Notes: generated by a model not told the origin, from the letters alone. Shown: positions 51,218 to 61,547, numbered from the stretch's first letter. The stretch: 64,000 nucleotides of DNA from Bacillus sp. FJAT-27264 (GCF_001682855.1 NZ_MAQW01000034.1:42342-106341), one strand, 5' to 3'. Numbers and translations are program-made.

Positions 51218-52114
51218 ATGGGGTCAGTAATTAGAAAGGCTGTGAAAATGCCTCAGAGTATAGCTAGCGTTAGCATGCTGAAGTTAAAAGGATTATCGGT
51301 CATGGGGGCATGCGGCTATTCGGATATCAAGACCGGAAGGATGTATCTGCAGGACCATGTTTTATTGGTTGTTCTGGAAGGGGTCTACATCGTCAGATAC
51401 GGTGAGCAGAAATATACAGTAAGGAAAAATGAAATGTTACTTTTGCATAAAGGCATCGCTGTTGAGTATGAGAAGTATGGGGAAGAGGATTCGAGGCATG
51501 TCTTGGATTATATGATGTTCTTTCTGAAAGATGAGTTGCTTCATGAGTTTATGAAAATATCCAGTTTTCCTTCTTCCGAGCCTGTGTCACCTGCTCCGAC
51601 TGCTGTTTATTCAGTGAATGAGCGCTTGCTAAGCTATGTTGCATCACTCAAGCCCTATTTTGAAAAGCCTGAGGCCATTCAAGACGAATTAATAAAATTG
51701 AAAATGCTGGAGCTACTATTTGATATATTGGATGCGGACAAAGGGTTATTGAACCAAATTTTGCAGCTTAGGCAGCAACGTCCTACAAGCATTGTAGAGG
51801 TAGTGGAAAAGAATCTGCTAAACCCCGTATCGCTTCAGGATCTGGCTTATCTGTCCGGCAGGAGCTTATCGACCTTTAAGCGGGAATTTCGGAAGATCTA
51901 TAATGAGCCTGCCATTCAATGGATTCGTAACCGCAGGTTAGAGAAGGCCAAGGAGCTATTAACCCATTCGGGAATATCCATAACGGAAGTCTGTTACGCC
52001 ACAGGATTCGAAAATGTCTCGCACTTCTCAAAAGTCTGGAAGAAGAAGTACGGGATTCCTCCATCCGCCATGAGACAGCGTAACGTTGCCGGAGTTTCTA
52101 TTGCTGAGGGATAA
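51218..52114 (+). CDS. AraC-family transcriptional regulator
   Basis: A 298-residue protein. The N-terminal part (about 30-130) is a cupin-like sensor (TGRMYLQDHVLLVVLEGVYIVRYGEQKYTV). The C-terminal AraC double HTH is LLNPVSLQDLAYLSGRSLSTFKREFRKIYNEPAIQWIRNRRLEKAKELL and ISITEVCYATGFENVSHFSKVWKKKYGIPPSAMRQ. ATG 51218 follows AAGGAGTGAG. It is divergent from the SnoaL-like gene. A terminator follows. Confidence 0.85.
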   Translation: MGSVIRKAVKMPQSIASVSMLKLKGLSVMGACGYSDIKTGRMYLQDHVLLVVLEGVYIVRYGEQKYTVRKNEMLLLHKGIAVEYEKYGEEDSRHVLDYMMFFLKDELLHEFMKISSFPSSEPVSPAPTAVYSVNERLLSYVASLKPYFEKPEAIQDELIKLKMLELLFDILDADKGLLNQILQLRQQRPTSIVEVVEKNLLNPVSLQDLAYLSGRSLSTFKREFRKIYNEPAIQWIRNRRLEKAKELLTHSGISITEVCYATGFENVSHFSKVWKKKYGIPPSAMRQRNVAGVSIAEG

Positions 52115-52125
52115 TGTGATATTAG

Positions 52126-52153
52126 GCACGGAATGGTTCTTCCGTGTCTTTTT
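52126..52153 (+). terminator. Rho-independent terminator
   Basis: Stem GGCACGGAA / TTCCGTGTC with loop TGGTTC and a TTTTTGC tail after the AraC gene. Confidence 0.8.
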
Positions 52154-52326
52154 GCTATTCTATAATGGATTCGAACTCAACTACGCTCTGGCGTGAATTG
52201 AAAGAATAATGGCGTGAAATGTCGTTAAAATCGTATGACCTAAAGGATATAATGTTTAACATAAGGAAGTTGAATAAATAGATGCAATCATGACTAATTG
52301 TATCTTTGAAATAGTAGGAGGGATAT

Positions 52327-53310
52327 ATGTCTAATAGTAGAGTTGTAATAGATAGGAGATTTGATGATTTAATAGAAAAAATTGGAATATCAACTATAGA
52401 GGCCCTGAAAAAATCCGACTTGCCTGAAGATTTATTTACTCGTCCAATATCTTCATTAACAGCTATCGAATATATAAGATTCATGGAAGCACTTAAAGAA
52501 CTGTCCATTGATGAGTGCGCGCCAATAAAAATTGGTACATTAGAAAGTATAGAAACATTTTCTCCACCTGTGTTTGCAGCTTATTGCAGTAAGAATGCAT
52601 TAACTTGTATGAAAAGAATAGCAACATATAAAAAACTTACAGGCCCATTAGTATTTCTAATTAACGAAAATAGGGATTACATAACATTAGAGATCGTTTT
52701 TGAGAATGAAGAGCATGAAATCCCAGAGTTTTTAACTGCGTTAGAAATGGTGTTTTTAGTACAGCTTATGAGAAATGCTACAAAAACTCATATTATACCT
52801 TTAGAAGTGATGACAAAGCATAAGATAGATCATGATGATTATGAGAAGTTTTTTGGCGTAAGACCTAAAATAGGACCAAGAAACGTACTGACTATATCAA
52901 AGCAAGATGCCCTTTGTCCTTTTATAAGCCAGAATGATGCCATGTGGGAGTATTTCGAACCAGAATTAAGAAGACGACTTAATGAATTAGACGTAGATGA
53001 CACTTATGCAGCTAGAGTTAGAAGTGCACTCACAGAGCTTTTACCGGCAGGAGAAGGAAGTATAGATAATGTATCATCAAAATTAGGCTGCAGCAAAAGA
53101 ACGCTTCAAAGAAAATTAAATGAAGAAAATACTACATTTCAGAAACAGTTGAACCATACTAGAGAACTACTGGCAAGGCATTATTTGAAAAATTCGGGGA
53201 TGTTATCTGATGAGATAGCTTATCTCTTAGGGTATCAAGATTTAAATTCATTTGTAAGAGCATTTCATAGTTGGACAGGTATGACGATCAGTGAATATAA
53301 AAGACAATAA
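52327..53310 (+). CDS. AraC-family regulator with Arabinose_bd-type N-terminal domain
   Basis: A 327-residue regulator. The N-terminal 200 residues resemble the OruR/GadX-type 'arabinose-binding' domain (LTAIEYIRFMEAL, SPPVFAAYCSKNALTCMKRIATYKKLTGPL). The C-terminal HTH is SIDNVSSKLGCSKRTLQRKL and DEIAYLLGYQDLNSFVRAFHSWTG. ATG 52327 follows TAGGAGGG. The STAS-like gene follows at 53356 (46 bp), probably in the same transcript. Confidence 0.85.
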   Translation: MSNSRVVIDRRFDDLIEKIGISTIEALKKSDLPEDLFTRPISSLTAIEYIRFMEALKELSIDECAPIKIGTLESIETFSPPVFAAYCSKNALTCMKRIATYKKLTGPLVFLINENRDYITLEIVFENEEHEIPEFLTALEMVFLVQLMRNATKTHIIPLEVMTKHKIDHDDYEKFFGVRPKIGPRNVLTISKQDALCPFISQNDAMWEYFEPELRRRLNELDVDDTYAARVRSALTELLPAGEGSIDNVSSKLGCSKRTLQRKLNEENTTFQKQLNHTRELLARHYLKNSGMLSDEIAYLLGYQDLNSFVRAFHSWTGMTISEYKRQ

Positions 53311-53355
53311 ATATATATAGTTTATTTAGAATAATTGAAAAAGGATGGGGTCTCT

Positions 53356-53754
53356 ATGTATACATTTGATAATCAATTACCCAAAACAACTACCTATTGG
53401 AAAGAAGGAGGGATTTTTTATATTAAACATGCAAGTTTTCGTGTAACCATTGAGGAAGCATATGCCATTGCGGAATTGTTAAAAGCATCTGTTAAGGATC
53501 AAGACACAAAGGCAATTGTGATAGATAACCGTGAAGCAAGTGGGGTTTGGACACCAGAAGTTAATAAAGTTTGGGATGATACAACGGTTGGAATTAGTGA
53601 TGAAATACCAAAGAAGTTCATTACATTAACGAATAGTGTTACAGCTGCAATGCAGATTAATCGTATTTCTAGAAGAACGGGTAATGAAAATAGGTCTAAA
53701 GCGTTTTATAGTGATTTTAATGACGAGGTAAAAGCATTTATAAACGCAGAGTAG
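53356..53754 (+). CDS. Small protein with STAS/SpoIIAA-like fold
   Basis: About 132 residues. It has KEGGIFYIKHASFRVTIEEAYAIAEL, AIVIDNREASGVWT and VTAAMQINRISRRTGNENRSKAFYSD, then FNDEVKAFI. It shares a layout with the 36566 protein and the C-terminal part of the 37102 regulator: an early beta pair, a D-x-R-like strand end and a polar-rich helix. The start is ATG 53356 after GGATGGGG; the 53335 TTG is less likely. Its position after the AraC gene suggests regulation by it. Confidence 0.5.
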   Translation: MYTFDNQLPKTTTYWKEGGIFYIKHASFRVTIEEAYAIAELLKASVKDQDTKAIVIDNREASGVWTPEVNKVWDDTTVGISDEIPKKFITLTNSVTAAMQINRISRRTGNENRSKAFYSDFNDEVKAFINAE

Positions 53755-53797
53755 AAATCCCAACCTGAGATCTACGCATCCTTACATACACGCAAAA

Positions 53798-53838
53798 ATA
53801 AACGGTCTTCATCCTTGATGGATAAAGACCGTTTTTAG
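53798..53838. terminator. Bidirectional terminator between convergent genes
   Basis: Stem AAACGGTCTTcATCC / GGATaAAGACCGTTT with loop TTGAT, flanked by A- and T-rich sequence on both sides. Confidence 0.85.
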
Positions 53839-53845
53839 GTGGAAA

Positions 53846-54454
53846 TTATTTATAGCTTCCCTCGAAAACTACTTCGCTAAGCAATTTTCGGCCACTTGGA
53901 ACCTCTCTCTCCTGAATCGGAGTAGGCAAACTACTCTTATCTCCTTGATAGCCAATGGCAATGACGGCATGAAGATCGTACTGCTCAGGCAAATTCAAAG
54001 CTGCTTTAGCTTGCTGGCGGTCGAATCCGCCAATGGCATGGGTTGCAAGTCCTTTCAACGTTGCTTCAAGTGCCAAATAGCCCCAAGCAGTTCCTGCATC
54101 AAATGCATGCGCTCCATTAGGATCGCCGTTCTCACGTTTGGTATCGGAAGCTACGAGAACGAGCACTGGCGCTGTGGACGCCCAAAGCTGGTTGAACTCG
54201 CCGAGGAACTGATGGAATACAGTTAGTTGTTCCTCCGTTTTAGCCACTACAAACCGCCATGGCTGATCGTTATATGAGGAAGGTGCCCAATGAGCGGCCC
54301 CCAAAATCGCATTTAAATCTTCTTCGGATACTTTACGATTGTCAAATGCGCGGGGGGACCAGCGGTTCAAAAATAATGACGATACACCGTTCTCATCATT
54401 GCGGTAAGGCTGAACCTCTGCCGAAACCTCTTCTAAAATACGAGTTGAGCTCAT
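53846..54454 (-). CDS. Nitroreductase family protein
   Basis: A 202-residue FMN-dependent NAD(P)H oxidoreductase. Markers are NRWSPRAFDNRKVSEEDLNAILGAAHWAPSSYNDQPWRFVV (FMN phosphate and ring contacts) and a C-terminal GFDRQQAKAALNLPEQYDLHAVIAIGYQGD. ATG 54454 follows AAAGGTG. It is a standalone gene with a shared terminator. Confidence 0.88.
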   Translation of the reverse strand: MSSTRILEEVSAEVQPYRNDENGVSSLFLNRWSPRAFDNRKVSEEDLNAILGAAHWAPSSYNDQPWRFVVAKTEEQLTVFHQFLGEFNQLWASTAPVLVLVASDTKRENGDPNGAHAFDAGTAWGYLALEATLKGLATHAIGGFDRQQAKAALNLPEQYDLHAVIAIGYQGDKSSLPTPIQEREVPSGRKLLSEVVFEGSYK

Positions 54455-54639
54455 TTAAAACACACCTTTCCTATGCGTATTATTTGATTTTGTTTTATTG
54501 TATCATGTTAAGATAGGCAAGGCAAAAGATTTCTATGCATGGTCTAAAGCCCTCCTAAGTTCGTCTTATATAGCGAAGGTTTGTTATATCATTTATACTG
54601 ATAAGGCCAATTTAATTCGTAGGAGTTGTTTAACGAATC

Positions 54640-55806
54640 ATGATAAAGAAAGAAGTCGCGCATATACGCAAGCAGTTTAAGTTGGATCACGATTTGCTGA
54701 ATATTTACGACATTCTCAACGTGTATATTATGAAGGAAAGCAACGAGATCTATCACTGGGAGCGCCAGCCGTTTGGACTGGTGGACAGAGAGAAGCAGGA
54801 GCTGTATATGGGCAACTTCAAAAAACTGCTGACCGGCGAATTGGATCAGAAGTTGTTCGAGTTGAAGTTTCAAGCGGAAGCCGAGGAGCCGACGCAGGTA
54901 ATGCTTCACCAAGCGTTAGTGACAGGTGATCCGGATGAATGGCAGGACTTGATGCTGCTGTTGGTAGATAGAATGATGGCGGATACCCATTATGAACGGG
55001 ATACGGTGGTTACTTTCGTTCGCGGACAGTATTACCGCCCGACCAAAGAAAGAAACGATGAAGCTGAGGAAAGCGAGAAGAACGAGATGTTCGCGCATCC
55101 GTTCATTTTATGTAGCGTGAATTCCACGGAGAAGCAACGGAAAGCTCTCTTATTTGATTATGTGGAGAAGGAATATAAATACAATGTCATTGTAGATCCG
55201 ATCGTCAAGTTAAGTACGCCGGAGCAGGGTTTCTTTTACCCGAGTGTGACGGACAATTATTCCGATGTGAACCGTATCCTGTATTGTACGGGAAAATCGA
55301 ACTTTCCAGATCCGCATTTCATCGAGCAGGTCTTGAATGCTGAAAGATCCGTGACGGCACTGGAAGAGAGAGCTATTTTCGAAGACATCGTGAAGGAAGT
55401 GGCGGGCGAACAAATTGACGCAACCACCCTCGCACAGGTGTATGAGGAAATCTATCAGGTCATCGAAACTAACGAAGACCAGGAAGAACCTCCACGGCTC
55501 GATTATAAAGATCTGGAACGCGTCCTAACGGTAAGCGGCGTAGAGAATGTGACTTCGGAGAAAGTGGAACGGGCGTTTGAAACGATCGTCGACAATAAGC
55601 ATTATGAGATGAAGGCGAGCAGCGTGATGCCGAAATTCACTACCAAATCGATTAAGATCGATACAAAGGTAGCCACGATTTCGATCAGTCCGCAGGATTT
55701 AAAGTATGTGAAGCAGGTGAATTATCAAGGGAGACGCTGCATCTTGATTGAGGTTGACGAAGATGCCGTGATTGAAGGGTTTACGCTTACTACAGAGACG
55801 TTGTAG
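54640..55806 (+). CDS. DUF4317 domain-containing protein
   Basis: A 388-residue protein matching the DUF4317 pattern from the start: MIKKEVAHIRKQFKLDHDLLNIYDILNVYI (the 'iRk.fk.d...l..l.g.Yv' signature). A central block has NEMFAHPFILCSVNSTEKQ and GFFYPSVTDNYSDVNRILYCTGK. The function is unknown; it is common in Firmicutes as a cytosolic protein. ATG 54640 follows TAGGAG. Confidence 0.8.
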   Translation: MIKKEVAHIRKQFKLDHDLLNIYDILNVYIMKESNEIYHWERQPFGLVDREKQELYMGNFKKLLTGELDQKLFELKFQAEAEEPTQVMLHQALVTGDPDEWQDLMLLLVDRMMADTHYERDTVVTFVRGQYYRPTKERNDEAEESEKNEMFAHPFILCSVNSTEKQRKALLFDYVEKEYKYNVIVDPIVKLSTPEQGFFYPSVTDNYSDVNRILYCTGKSNFPDPHFIEQVLNAERSVTALEERAIFEDIVKEVAGEQIDATTLAQVYEEIYQVIETNEDQEEPPRLDYKDLERVLTVSGVENVTSEKVERAFETIVDNKHYEMKASSVMPKFTTKSIKIDTKVATISISPQDLKYVKQVNYQGRRCILIEVDEDAVIEGFTLTTETL

Positions 55807-55952
55807 GCTCCACGGCCGCCAAGAGAGATTAATCGTTGAGATGTATTGTCGTAACGTAATGGGATATCCCAAGCAGTTAAATCGTAAAGTGACGGGTCTT
55901 GCTCTAAAGATTAAGCTAATATTAAATCGATTATTTTGAGGAGATAAATAGG

Positions 55953-56282
55953 ATGAGCGAGATTGCTAAAACACCGAAACCCCCTTATTATGCAGTCATT
56001 TTCACATCTAACCGAACGGAGGGCGATAACGGATATTCTGAGATGTCAGATGAAATGGAGAAACTCGCATCCGAGCAGCCAGGTTTTTTAGGTGTGGAAA
56101 GTGCCAGAGAAGGTGTAGGTATTACTGTATCTTATTGGGAGTCACTTGAGGACATACAACAATGGAAACAAAATGAAAGACATTTAGTCGCACAAAGACA
56201 GGGCCTTTCCGAATGGTATCAAACGTTTAAGACAAGAGTCTGTAAGGTTGAACGTGATTATGGATTTGAAAAGTCTAACTAA
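55953..56282 (+). CDS. Antibiotic biosynthesis monooxygenase (ABM) domain protein
   Basis: A 109-residue ABM-fold protein: KPPYYAVIFTSNRTEGD, MSDEMEKLASEQPGFLGVESAREGVGITVSYWESLEDIQQWKQNERHL and WYQTFKTRVCKVERDY. The FLGvES...vSYWes...W..n..H pattern is the family's. The role is uncertain: heme or quinone oxidation, or a structural relative. ATG 55953 follows GAGGAG. Confidence 0.8.
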   Translation: MSEIAKTPKPPYYAVIFTSNRTEGDNGYSEMSDEMEKLASEQPGFLGVESAREGVGITVSYWESLEDIQQWKQNERHLVAQRQGLSEWYQTFKTRVCKVERDYGFEKSN

Positions 56283-56370
56283 AGTTGGGTCTGCTCTATT
56301 CAAGCTTTGTAAGCGAAGATCTCTCTCCAAAAGGGTGTCGTCGGGCCTAGAATTTTGTAATTAATATAAA

Positions 56371-56418
56371 AGAAGGGCTGTCACCAGATCATGCAGATCC
56401 GGCAGACAGCCTTTCTTT
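56371..56418. terminator. Bidirectional terminator
   Basis: Stem AGAAGGGCTGTC / GACAGCCTTTCT enclosing CATG-type pairing GATC...GATC. It lies between the ABM gene and the leftward symporter gene. Confidence 0.75.
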
Positions 56419-56449
56419 AGTTGGATTGAACGAAGATTACAGCTCTCCG

Positions 56450-57961
56450 TTAAGCCTTAGCGTGAGTACTAAAGCCTGAATTAATGTCATCCGTACCACT
56501 CACTTCATCCAGTGAAGCGTCCTTCTGTTTATTGAACATTTCGAGGACAGCAGGCGTAGCCGGGAAGATGAAGCTGAACAATACAATAGTAATACCCGAC
56601 AGAACCACACCGGAAATGCCCGGCATCATCCAAAGTTCCGTCACCAGACCAAAGAATCCAGTGGATTCGGTAGTCCATCCTGGGACCCCGGTGAAGGAAG
56701 TGATGATGTAGTAGAGCAGACCGACGGTGATGCTGGCCCACACGGCAATGGTGGAGACTCTTCGCCAGAATGGACCTAGAACGAGCGGCCAGAAGACCGT
56801 AACGAAGATGATATCCCATGCGAGGTAAGCCAGATCAATGATCTGCTGAAAGTTAATCGCCAGGATGAAGCCGATAACGGCACTAACCGCAATTCCGATC
56901 CGCGAGACGCGAAGCAGCTTCTTCGGTTCAGGGTTTGTATTGATGAAATCCAGATAAATGTTCTTAGTGAACACCCCGGAGGAAGCGACGAAGCAGGCGG
57001 CTAGCGTCGACATTCCCATGGCGGCCAGGGCAGTCAGGAAGATCGCGGAGACTAGCGGCGGGAAGTAACCTTGGGCGAATGCCAGCATGAGGTTCTCCGG
57101 ATTTTGGCTGCCTGGGTAAATAAATTTATAAGCTTCGCCTAGCATGCCAGGAATCCAGCTAATTAGAATTACAATGACACCGGAGATGATCATTCCCCGC
57201 TGAGCAATCTTCGGGTTCTTGGCACCAGCTACCCGCTGTCCTAAGTCAGCCGCAGGAATATCGCCGAAGGCCAGGACTAGATACAAGCTCCAGAACGTAG
57301 CTCCGCCTTTATTGAATAGTGTACTTACATTCCACCAATCGGGATGGAAGATGTTGTCGTGGTAGGAGTAAATGACTGCGATGGTAATCCCCAGAATTCC
57401 CACGATGGAGAGAAGTCCTTGGATGACTTCCGTATAGGCAACAGCCCATAGTCCGCCAATGATGGAATATAGCGCCGTCAGAAGCACGAACAACAGTGCA
57501 GCCGGGATAAAAGGAAGATCGAAGATCGCTTGGATGATGTAGGTTCCTCCGACCGTCAAAGCCCCCGCATTAAAGAAGCCAAAAGCGACGGTCATTACAG
57601 TTCCTGAGTAGGCACCTAGCTTCTTACTGGCATAGCGCAGGCCGTAATAGTCGGCAATGGTCCAGCCCTTCAATCTGCGCAGTGGCCGGGTCCAGATGAA
57701 GGCGCCCAGTACCATACATGTTCCAAGTCCGGCCATCGTTGCTGTTCCTTCGAAGCCGCCGGTGGTGTAACCAGAGCCGATAGCTGCGAAAAAGAACGGT
57801 GCGGCTAGCATGGCAGCCAGGAGACTGCCGGCTACGACATAGAGCGGCATGCTCCAGCCCGCAACGAGCAGGTCTTCTGCGGTTTTGATTTTTTGGTACC
57901 CTTTGAAGCCAATGTAATAAATGAAGACCAAGTAAATGAGAAATACAATAATAGCTGTCAT
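56450..57961 (-). CDS. Sodium:solute symporter (SSF family)
   Basis: A 503-residue membrane protein with 13 or so hydrophobic helices. SSF markers are the N-terminal YIGFKGYQKIKTAEDLLVAG, GWTIADYYGLRYASKKLGAYSG and GGLWAVAYTEVIQGLLSIVG, and the later AAMGMSTLAACFVASSGVFTKNIY. The solute is unknown. ATG 57961 follows GGAGGAGC. It is preceded at 43 bp by the SDR gene and the chemoreceptor gene, all in the same direction. Confidence 0.88.
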   Translation of the reverse strand: MTAIIVFLIYLVFIYYIGFKGYQKIKTAEDLLVAGWSMPLYVVAGSLLAAMLAAPFFFAAIGSGYTTGGFEGTATMAGLGTCMVLGAFIWTRPLRRLKGWTIADYYGLRYASKKLGAYSGTVMTVAFGFFNAGALTVGGTYIIQAIFDLPFIPAALLFVLLTALYSIIGGLWAVAYTEVIQGLLSIVGILGITIAVIYSYHDNIFHPDWWNVSTLFNKGGATFWSLYLVLAFGDIPAADLGQRVAGAKNPKIAQRGMIISGVIVILISWIPGMLGEAYKFIYPGSQNPENLMLAFAQGYFPPLVSAIFLTALAAMGMSTLAACFVASSGVFTKNIYLDFINTNPEPKKLLRVSRIGIAVSAVIGFILAINFQQIIDLAYLAWDIIFVTVFWPLVLGPFWRRVSTIAVWASITVGLLYYIITSFTGVPGWTTESTGFFGLVTELWMMPGISGVVLSGITIVLFSFIFPATPAVLEMFNKQKDASLDEVSGTDDINSGFSTHAKA

Positions 57962-58004
57962 GTTGTTGCTCCTCCAGTGATTACCATGAGATGACTTGAG
58001 AGAA

Positions 58005-58757
58005 TTAGTTCATTACACTGCCGCCATTGGCACCGAGCACTTGCCCTGTATAGAAATTGGCATCATCGGAAGCCAGGAACAGAACGGACTTGGCGATTTC
58101 CTGCGGCTGTGCCAGACGCTTCAGTGGATATTTCGCCGCTTCTTCCTCTTCGTAGCCTTCGCCGAAGTCAGCTAGGATATCGGTCAGTGTACCGCCCGGG
58201 GCTACGGAGTTCACGTTAATATGCGGGGCAAGTTCCCGTGCCAAAGCTTTGGTGAAAGAAGTAATCCCGCCTTTGGCTGCAGAATAATGCGTGAATTCTT
58301 CACAACCGAGGCTCGCTAAGTCGGAGGAGATGTTGATGATTTTGCCAGCTTGGTTGTCCCACATGCGGCGTGCAGCTTCTCTTGCATTATAGAAAGTCCC
58401 ATATAAATGTACTTTGATCATCCGGTCCCACTGCTCATCGGTCATTTCACGGACCGTTACAGCCTGGGCAATCCCCGCATTGTTCACGAGGATATGGAGT
58501 GTGCCGAACAGCCGGTCGAATGCATCGAACATCTCACGTACCTGGGAGGAATCACTGACATCAGCGTGATGAATCTCGGCCTTAACTCCATATGACTCTG
58601 CTTCTTTTTTCACTTCAAGTGCTTCTTGATCATTGCCAATATAATTGATCATTACGTTCGTTCCTGCCTTGGCGAATTCGAGTGCCACTGCTTTTCCAAT
58701 TCCTTTGCTTGCGCCTGTAATCAGCGCTTGCTTTCCTTTTAGCCCTGCATAACTCAT
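58005..58757 (-). CDS. Short-chain dehydrogenase/reductase (FabG-like)
   Basis: A 250-residue classical SDR. The coenzyme motif is ALITGASKGIGKAVALEFA, NNAG is in HILVNNAGIAQAV, and the catalytic Ser/Tyr/Lys are seen in NISSDLASLGCEEFTHYSAAKGG, followed by VAPGGTLTDI. The length is typical. The start is ATG 58757, after AGGAGCG. It lies 25 bases after the chemoreceptor's stop and 43 before the symporter, consistent with one operon. Confidence 0.88.
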   Translation of the reverse strand: MSYAGLKGKQALITGASKGIGKAVALEFAKAGTNVMINYIGNDQEALEVKKEAESYGVKAEIHHADVSDSSQVREMFDAFDRLFGTLHILVNNAGIAQAVTVREMTDEQWDRMIKVHLYGTFYNAREAARRMWDNQAGKIINISSDLASLGCEEFTHYSAAKGGITSFTKALARELAPHINVNSVAPGGTLTDILADFGEGYEEEEAAKYPLKRLAQPQEIAKSVLFLASDDANFYTGQVLGANGGSVMN

Positions 58758-58782
58758 CTATGATCGCTCCTGTCTATTTAAA

Positions 58783-60510
58783 TTAAACTTTGAATCGTTG
58801 AATTAATTCCTGAAGAGACTGCGAAGTAAGGCTTAAAGATTCAGTAGCTTGGGCTACTTCCTGGATGAATTGCAGCTGAAGCTCGGAGGAGCTGGAGACT
58901 TGGTCGGAGCTCTTGGCAATCTCACCCGAGACATTTCTAAGCTCTGTCATCGAAGCGGTAACCTCTTCAGAAGAGGCGGAAATTTGCTGAGAAGACGCGG
59001 AGATTTCTTGCATTTGCATAGATACGTTCTTGGTCGATTCGAGAATCTGATTGAAGGACTGAGCGGCTTCTTTCATCAGTTCAAGGCCTCTATGAACTTC
59101 CTCTTGTCCCTCTTGGGCTATGATCTGGGACTGAGTGGTGCTCTGTGTAATACTTCCCAAATGTTCAGCAATTGTATTTGCAGAGCGGCCTGTTCTTTCA
59201 GCGAGCTTCCTGATTTCGGTGGCAACGACTGCAAATCCCCTGCCATGTTCACCCGCACGCGCAGCTTCAATAGAAGCATTGAGCGACAGCAGGTTCGTCT
59301 GTTCTGCCACATCGGTAATCAGATTTGTCATTTCATTAATTTCAACAATTTGGGAATTGAGTACTTGAATCACATTGGCAATACGGGTAACGGATTCTGT
59401 AATATTATTCATCTGGTTCTGCAGCCTATCTAAGGAGTCATATCCGTTCTGAGCACTAGCGGCCATTTGTTCAGATTCCTCTGAAGCAGAAGAGGTGGAT
59501 TCGGCAATACGTTGGATGCCGATCGCGGTCTCCTCCAGTACAGTTACAGTTTCTTCCGTGATCTTAGAATTCATGAGAGTCTTCTCAGCGATTTCTGTCA
59601 TATCACTGTTCACTTTTACAGAGTAGGATTCAGTTTCCTGGGAACTAGCAGTGAGCTGCTGAGAGGAGGTAGCTACATGCTCTGAAGAGTCCTGAATATT
59701 CAAGATCAGAGTGCGCAGGCTATGTTGCATTTTGACAATCGCCGTATTAAGCTGGCCAATCTCATCATTTGAATCGTAGCTTAGCGGACTGCTGCTTAGG
59801 TCTCCTTCAGCGATACGGTTAGACACATTTACAATAGATTTCAACGGTTTGAGTATCTTATTGATAGCGGCATAGATTACAAGAGCTATGATGATCAGAC
59901 CAATAATAGTAATGAATAGCTGTTGATTCCGAGCCTGGCTGGATAACTGATTTATGTAGTCAGCAGAATAATCTATACCGATTACAGCAATAACTTTTCC
60001 ATCCTGCTTAATGGGAGAGAATACGGTTCTCCATGTGCCGAATGGGTCTTTGAATATATCAGTGACTTCGGATTTTCCGGTAGAGTATACCTTCTTAGCG
60101 GCATCTAAGTGGATGGTAGCAAGGTCCGCGAACAAAGCGCCTGGCTTATAGATATCATTCAAATTGGAAGTGTATGCTTGAGTGGTCACTTGATCATCCT
60201 TCAAGCTCCAAATATAACTCCAGCTCATCACACCTTGATCTTTCTGTATTTGGTCAAGCTGTTTCTGTAGACTTGTGAAGTCAGGATTTCCTTCTCCGTT
60301 CTTGCTGAGTAGCTTACCAACCTGATCCGGATTAACCTGCATGCTGGTCAAGGTACCTACACTAAGAAGCTCACTCTTCAAGTCATTCGAAAGGTTGGTT
60401 TTAAGAATGTTCAAACTGAAATAGGTGACTCCGGCAAAAATTAAGACAACCATGACAATTACAATCATGGATACCTTATACTTTAAAGATAAATTTCTAA
60501 CTTTTTCCAC
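58783..60510 (-). CDS. Methyl-accepting chemotaxis protein
   Basis: A 575-residue receptor. TM1 is at about 14-32, then a periplasmic-type sensor (about 33-185, Cache-like [14 protein letters not shown] at its end), TM2 at about 192-213, HAMP ([22 protein letters not shown]) and a long coiled-coil signalling domain with the hairpin-tip sequence [40 protein letters not shown] 60510, with GGAGAGG upstream, is the start. In position it precedes the SDR and symporter, so it may sense the solute they handle. Confidence 0.9.
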   Translation of the reverse strand: MEKVRNLSLKYKVSMIVIVMVVLIFAGVTYFSLNILKTNLSNDLKSELLSVGTLTSMQVNPDQVGKLLSKNGEGNPDFTSLQKQLDQIQKDQGVMSWSYIWSLKDDQVTTQAYTSNLNDIYKPGALFADLATIHLDAAKKVYSTGKSEVTDIFKDPFGTWRTVFSPIKQDGKVIAVIGIDYSADYINQLSSQARNQQLFITIIGLIIIALVIYAAINKILKPLKSIVNVSNRIAEGDLSSSPLSYDSNDEIGQLNTAIVKMQHSLRTLILNIQDSSEHVATSSQQLTASSQETESYSVKVNSDMTEIAEKTLMNSKITEETVTVLEETAIGIQRIAESTSSASEESEQMAASAQNGYDSLDRLQNQMNNITESVTRIANVIQVLNSQIVEINEMTNLITDVAEQTNLLSLNASIEAARAGEHGRGFAVVATEIRKLAERTGRSANTIAEHLGSITQSTTQSQIIAQEGQEEVHRGLELMKEAAQSFNQILESTKNVSMQMQEISASSQQISASSEEVTASMTELRNVSGEIAKSSDQVSSSSELQLQFIQEVAQATESLSLTSQSLQELIQRFKV

Positions 60511-60778
60511 GATTTCCTCTCCTTTTAAATGATTTCTCTCTCTTATGTATCGTTTCTCTTTTAGTTATCGACATTAATCTTCCTAATAATTAGAAAGGTA
60601 GGTCTAAAGGTTGAAAATATCCCAGTATTCTTCTTGGAAGGAGAAAACAATAAGTATATTTAAAATCTCCCTTACAATAGACCGCAAACCTGAGGGAGGC
60701 GATCTATGCCTACGAAGATTAAGTATGATACGATAAGATATATTTAAATTGCCCGTGGGGGTAAGAAAAGGGAGCATC
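60511..60778. other. Divergent promoter region
   Basis: A 268-bp region between the leftward chemoreceptor and rightward yaaA. No gene or RNA was recognised. GGGAGC precedes yaaA. Confidence 0.4.
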
Positions 60779-61528
60779 ATGAGAATTATTATTTCGCCTG
60801 CCAAAAAGATGAAGAGGGACACGGATTTCTTGGATTGCCGCCAGATGCCGCAATTCATTAGCGAGTCACAGACTCTTCTGGCCTTATTACAACAATTGAG
60901 TTATGAAGAAGCCAAATCACTATGGAAATGCAATGATGCCATCGCCACACTGAATGTGGAGCGGATTCGGGATATGGATGTAACACGGAATCTGACACCT
61001 GCTATCTTTTCTTATGAAGGTATTCAGTACCAGTACATGGCACCTGGGATACTTCAAACGGAGGAGCTTGAATATCTACAGCAGCATTTACGGATATTAT
61101 CTGGATTCTACGGGATCGTCCAGCCTTTTGATGGAGTTGTACCGTACAGGCTGGAGATGCAGGCTAAGCTTAGCGGACCTGGTTTCAGCTCAATCTACGA
61201 CTTCTGGAACAGGAAGCTGGCGGATCAGCTATTTTCGGAGAGTGACATTATTCTGAATCTGGCCTCTAAGGAATACAGCAAATGCATTTCCCCGTATGTT
61301 GGCGGAAACGTTCGAATGATTAGCTGTGTATTCGGTCAGGAAATTGGCGGTAAGGTGGTTGAGAGAGCGACTCTGGTCAAGATGGCTAGAGGTGAAATGG
61401 TACGCTTCATGGCCGAGCGGCAAATCACCTGTGTGGAGGATATCAAAGGCTTCGACGGGTTTGATTTCAGTTTTGACGATAAGCTGTCGAATGAGAATAC
61501 GTATGTGTTTATACAAAAAAAAGAATGA
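60779..61528 (+). CDS. yaaA: YaaA/DUF328 family peroxide-stress protein
   Basis: A 249-residue protein. The N-terminus MRIIISPAKKMKR is the family signature. Later come YQYMAPGILQTEELEYLQQHLRILSGFYGIVQPFDGVVPYRLEMQ and LNLASKEYSK. In E. coli YaaA lowers free iron and protects DNA during peroxide stress, and it binds DNA. ATG 60779 follows GGGAGC; the 60749 start has no ribosome site and would lengthen the signature unnaturally. Confidence 0.88.
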   Translation: MRIIISPAKKMKRDTDFLDCRQMPQFISESQTLLALLQQLSYEEAKSLWKCNDAIATLNVERIRDMDVTRNLTPAIFSYEGIQYQYMAPGILQTEELEYLQQHLRILSGFYGIVQPFDGVVPYRLEMQAKLSGPGFSSIYDFWNRKLADQLFSESDIILNLASKEYSKCISPYVGGNVRMISCVFGQEIGGKVVERATLVKMARGEMVRFMAERQITCVEDIKGFDGFDFSFDDKLSNENTYVFIQKKE

Positions 61529-61547
61529 ATAGAGTAAGTAGTACATT

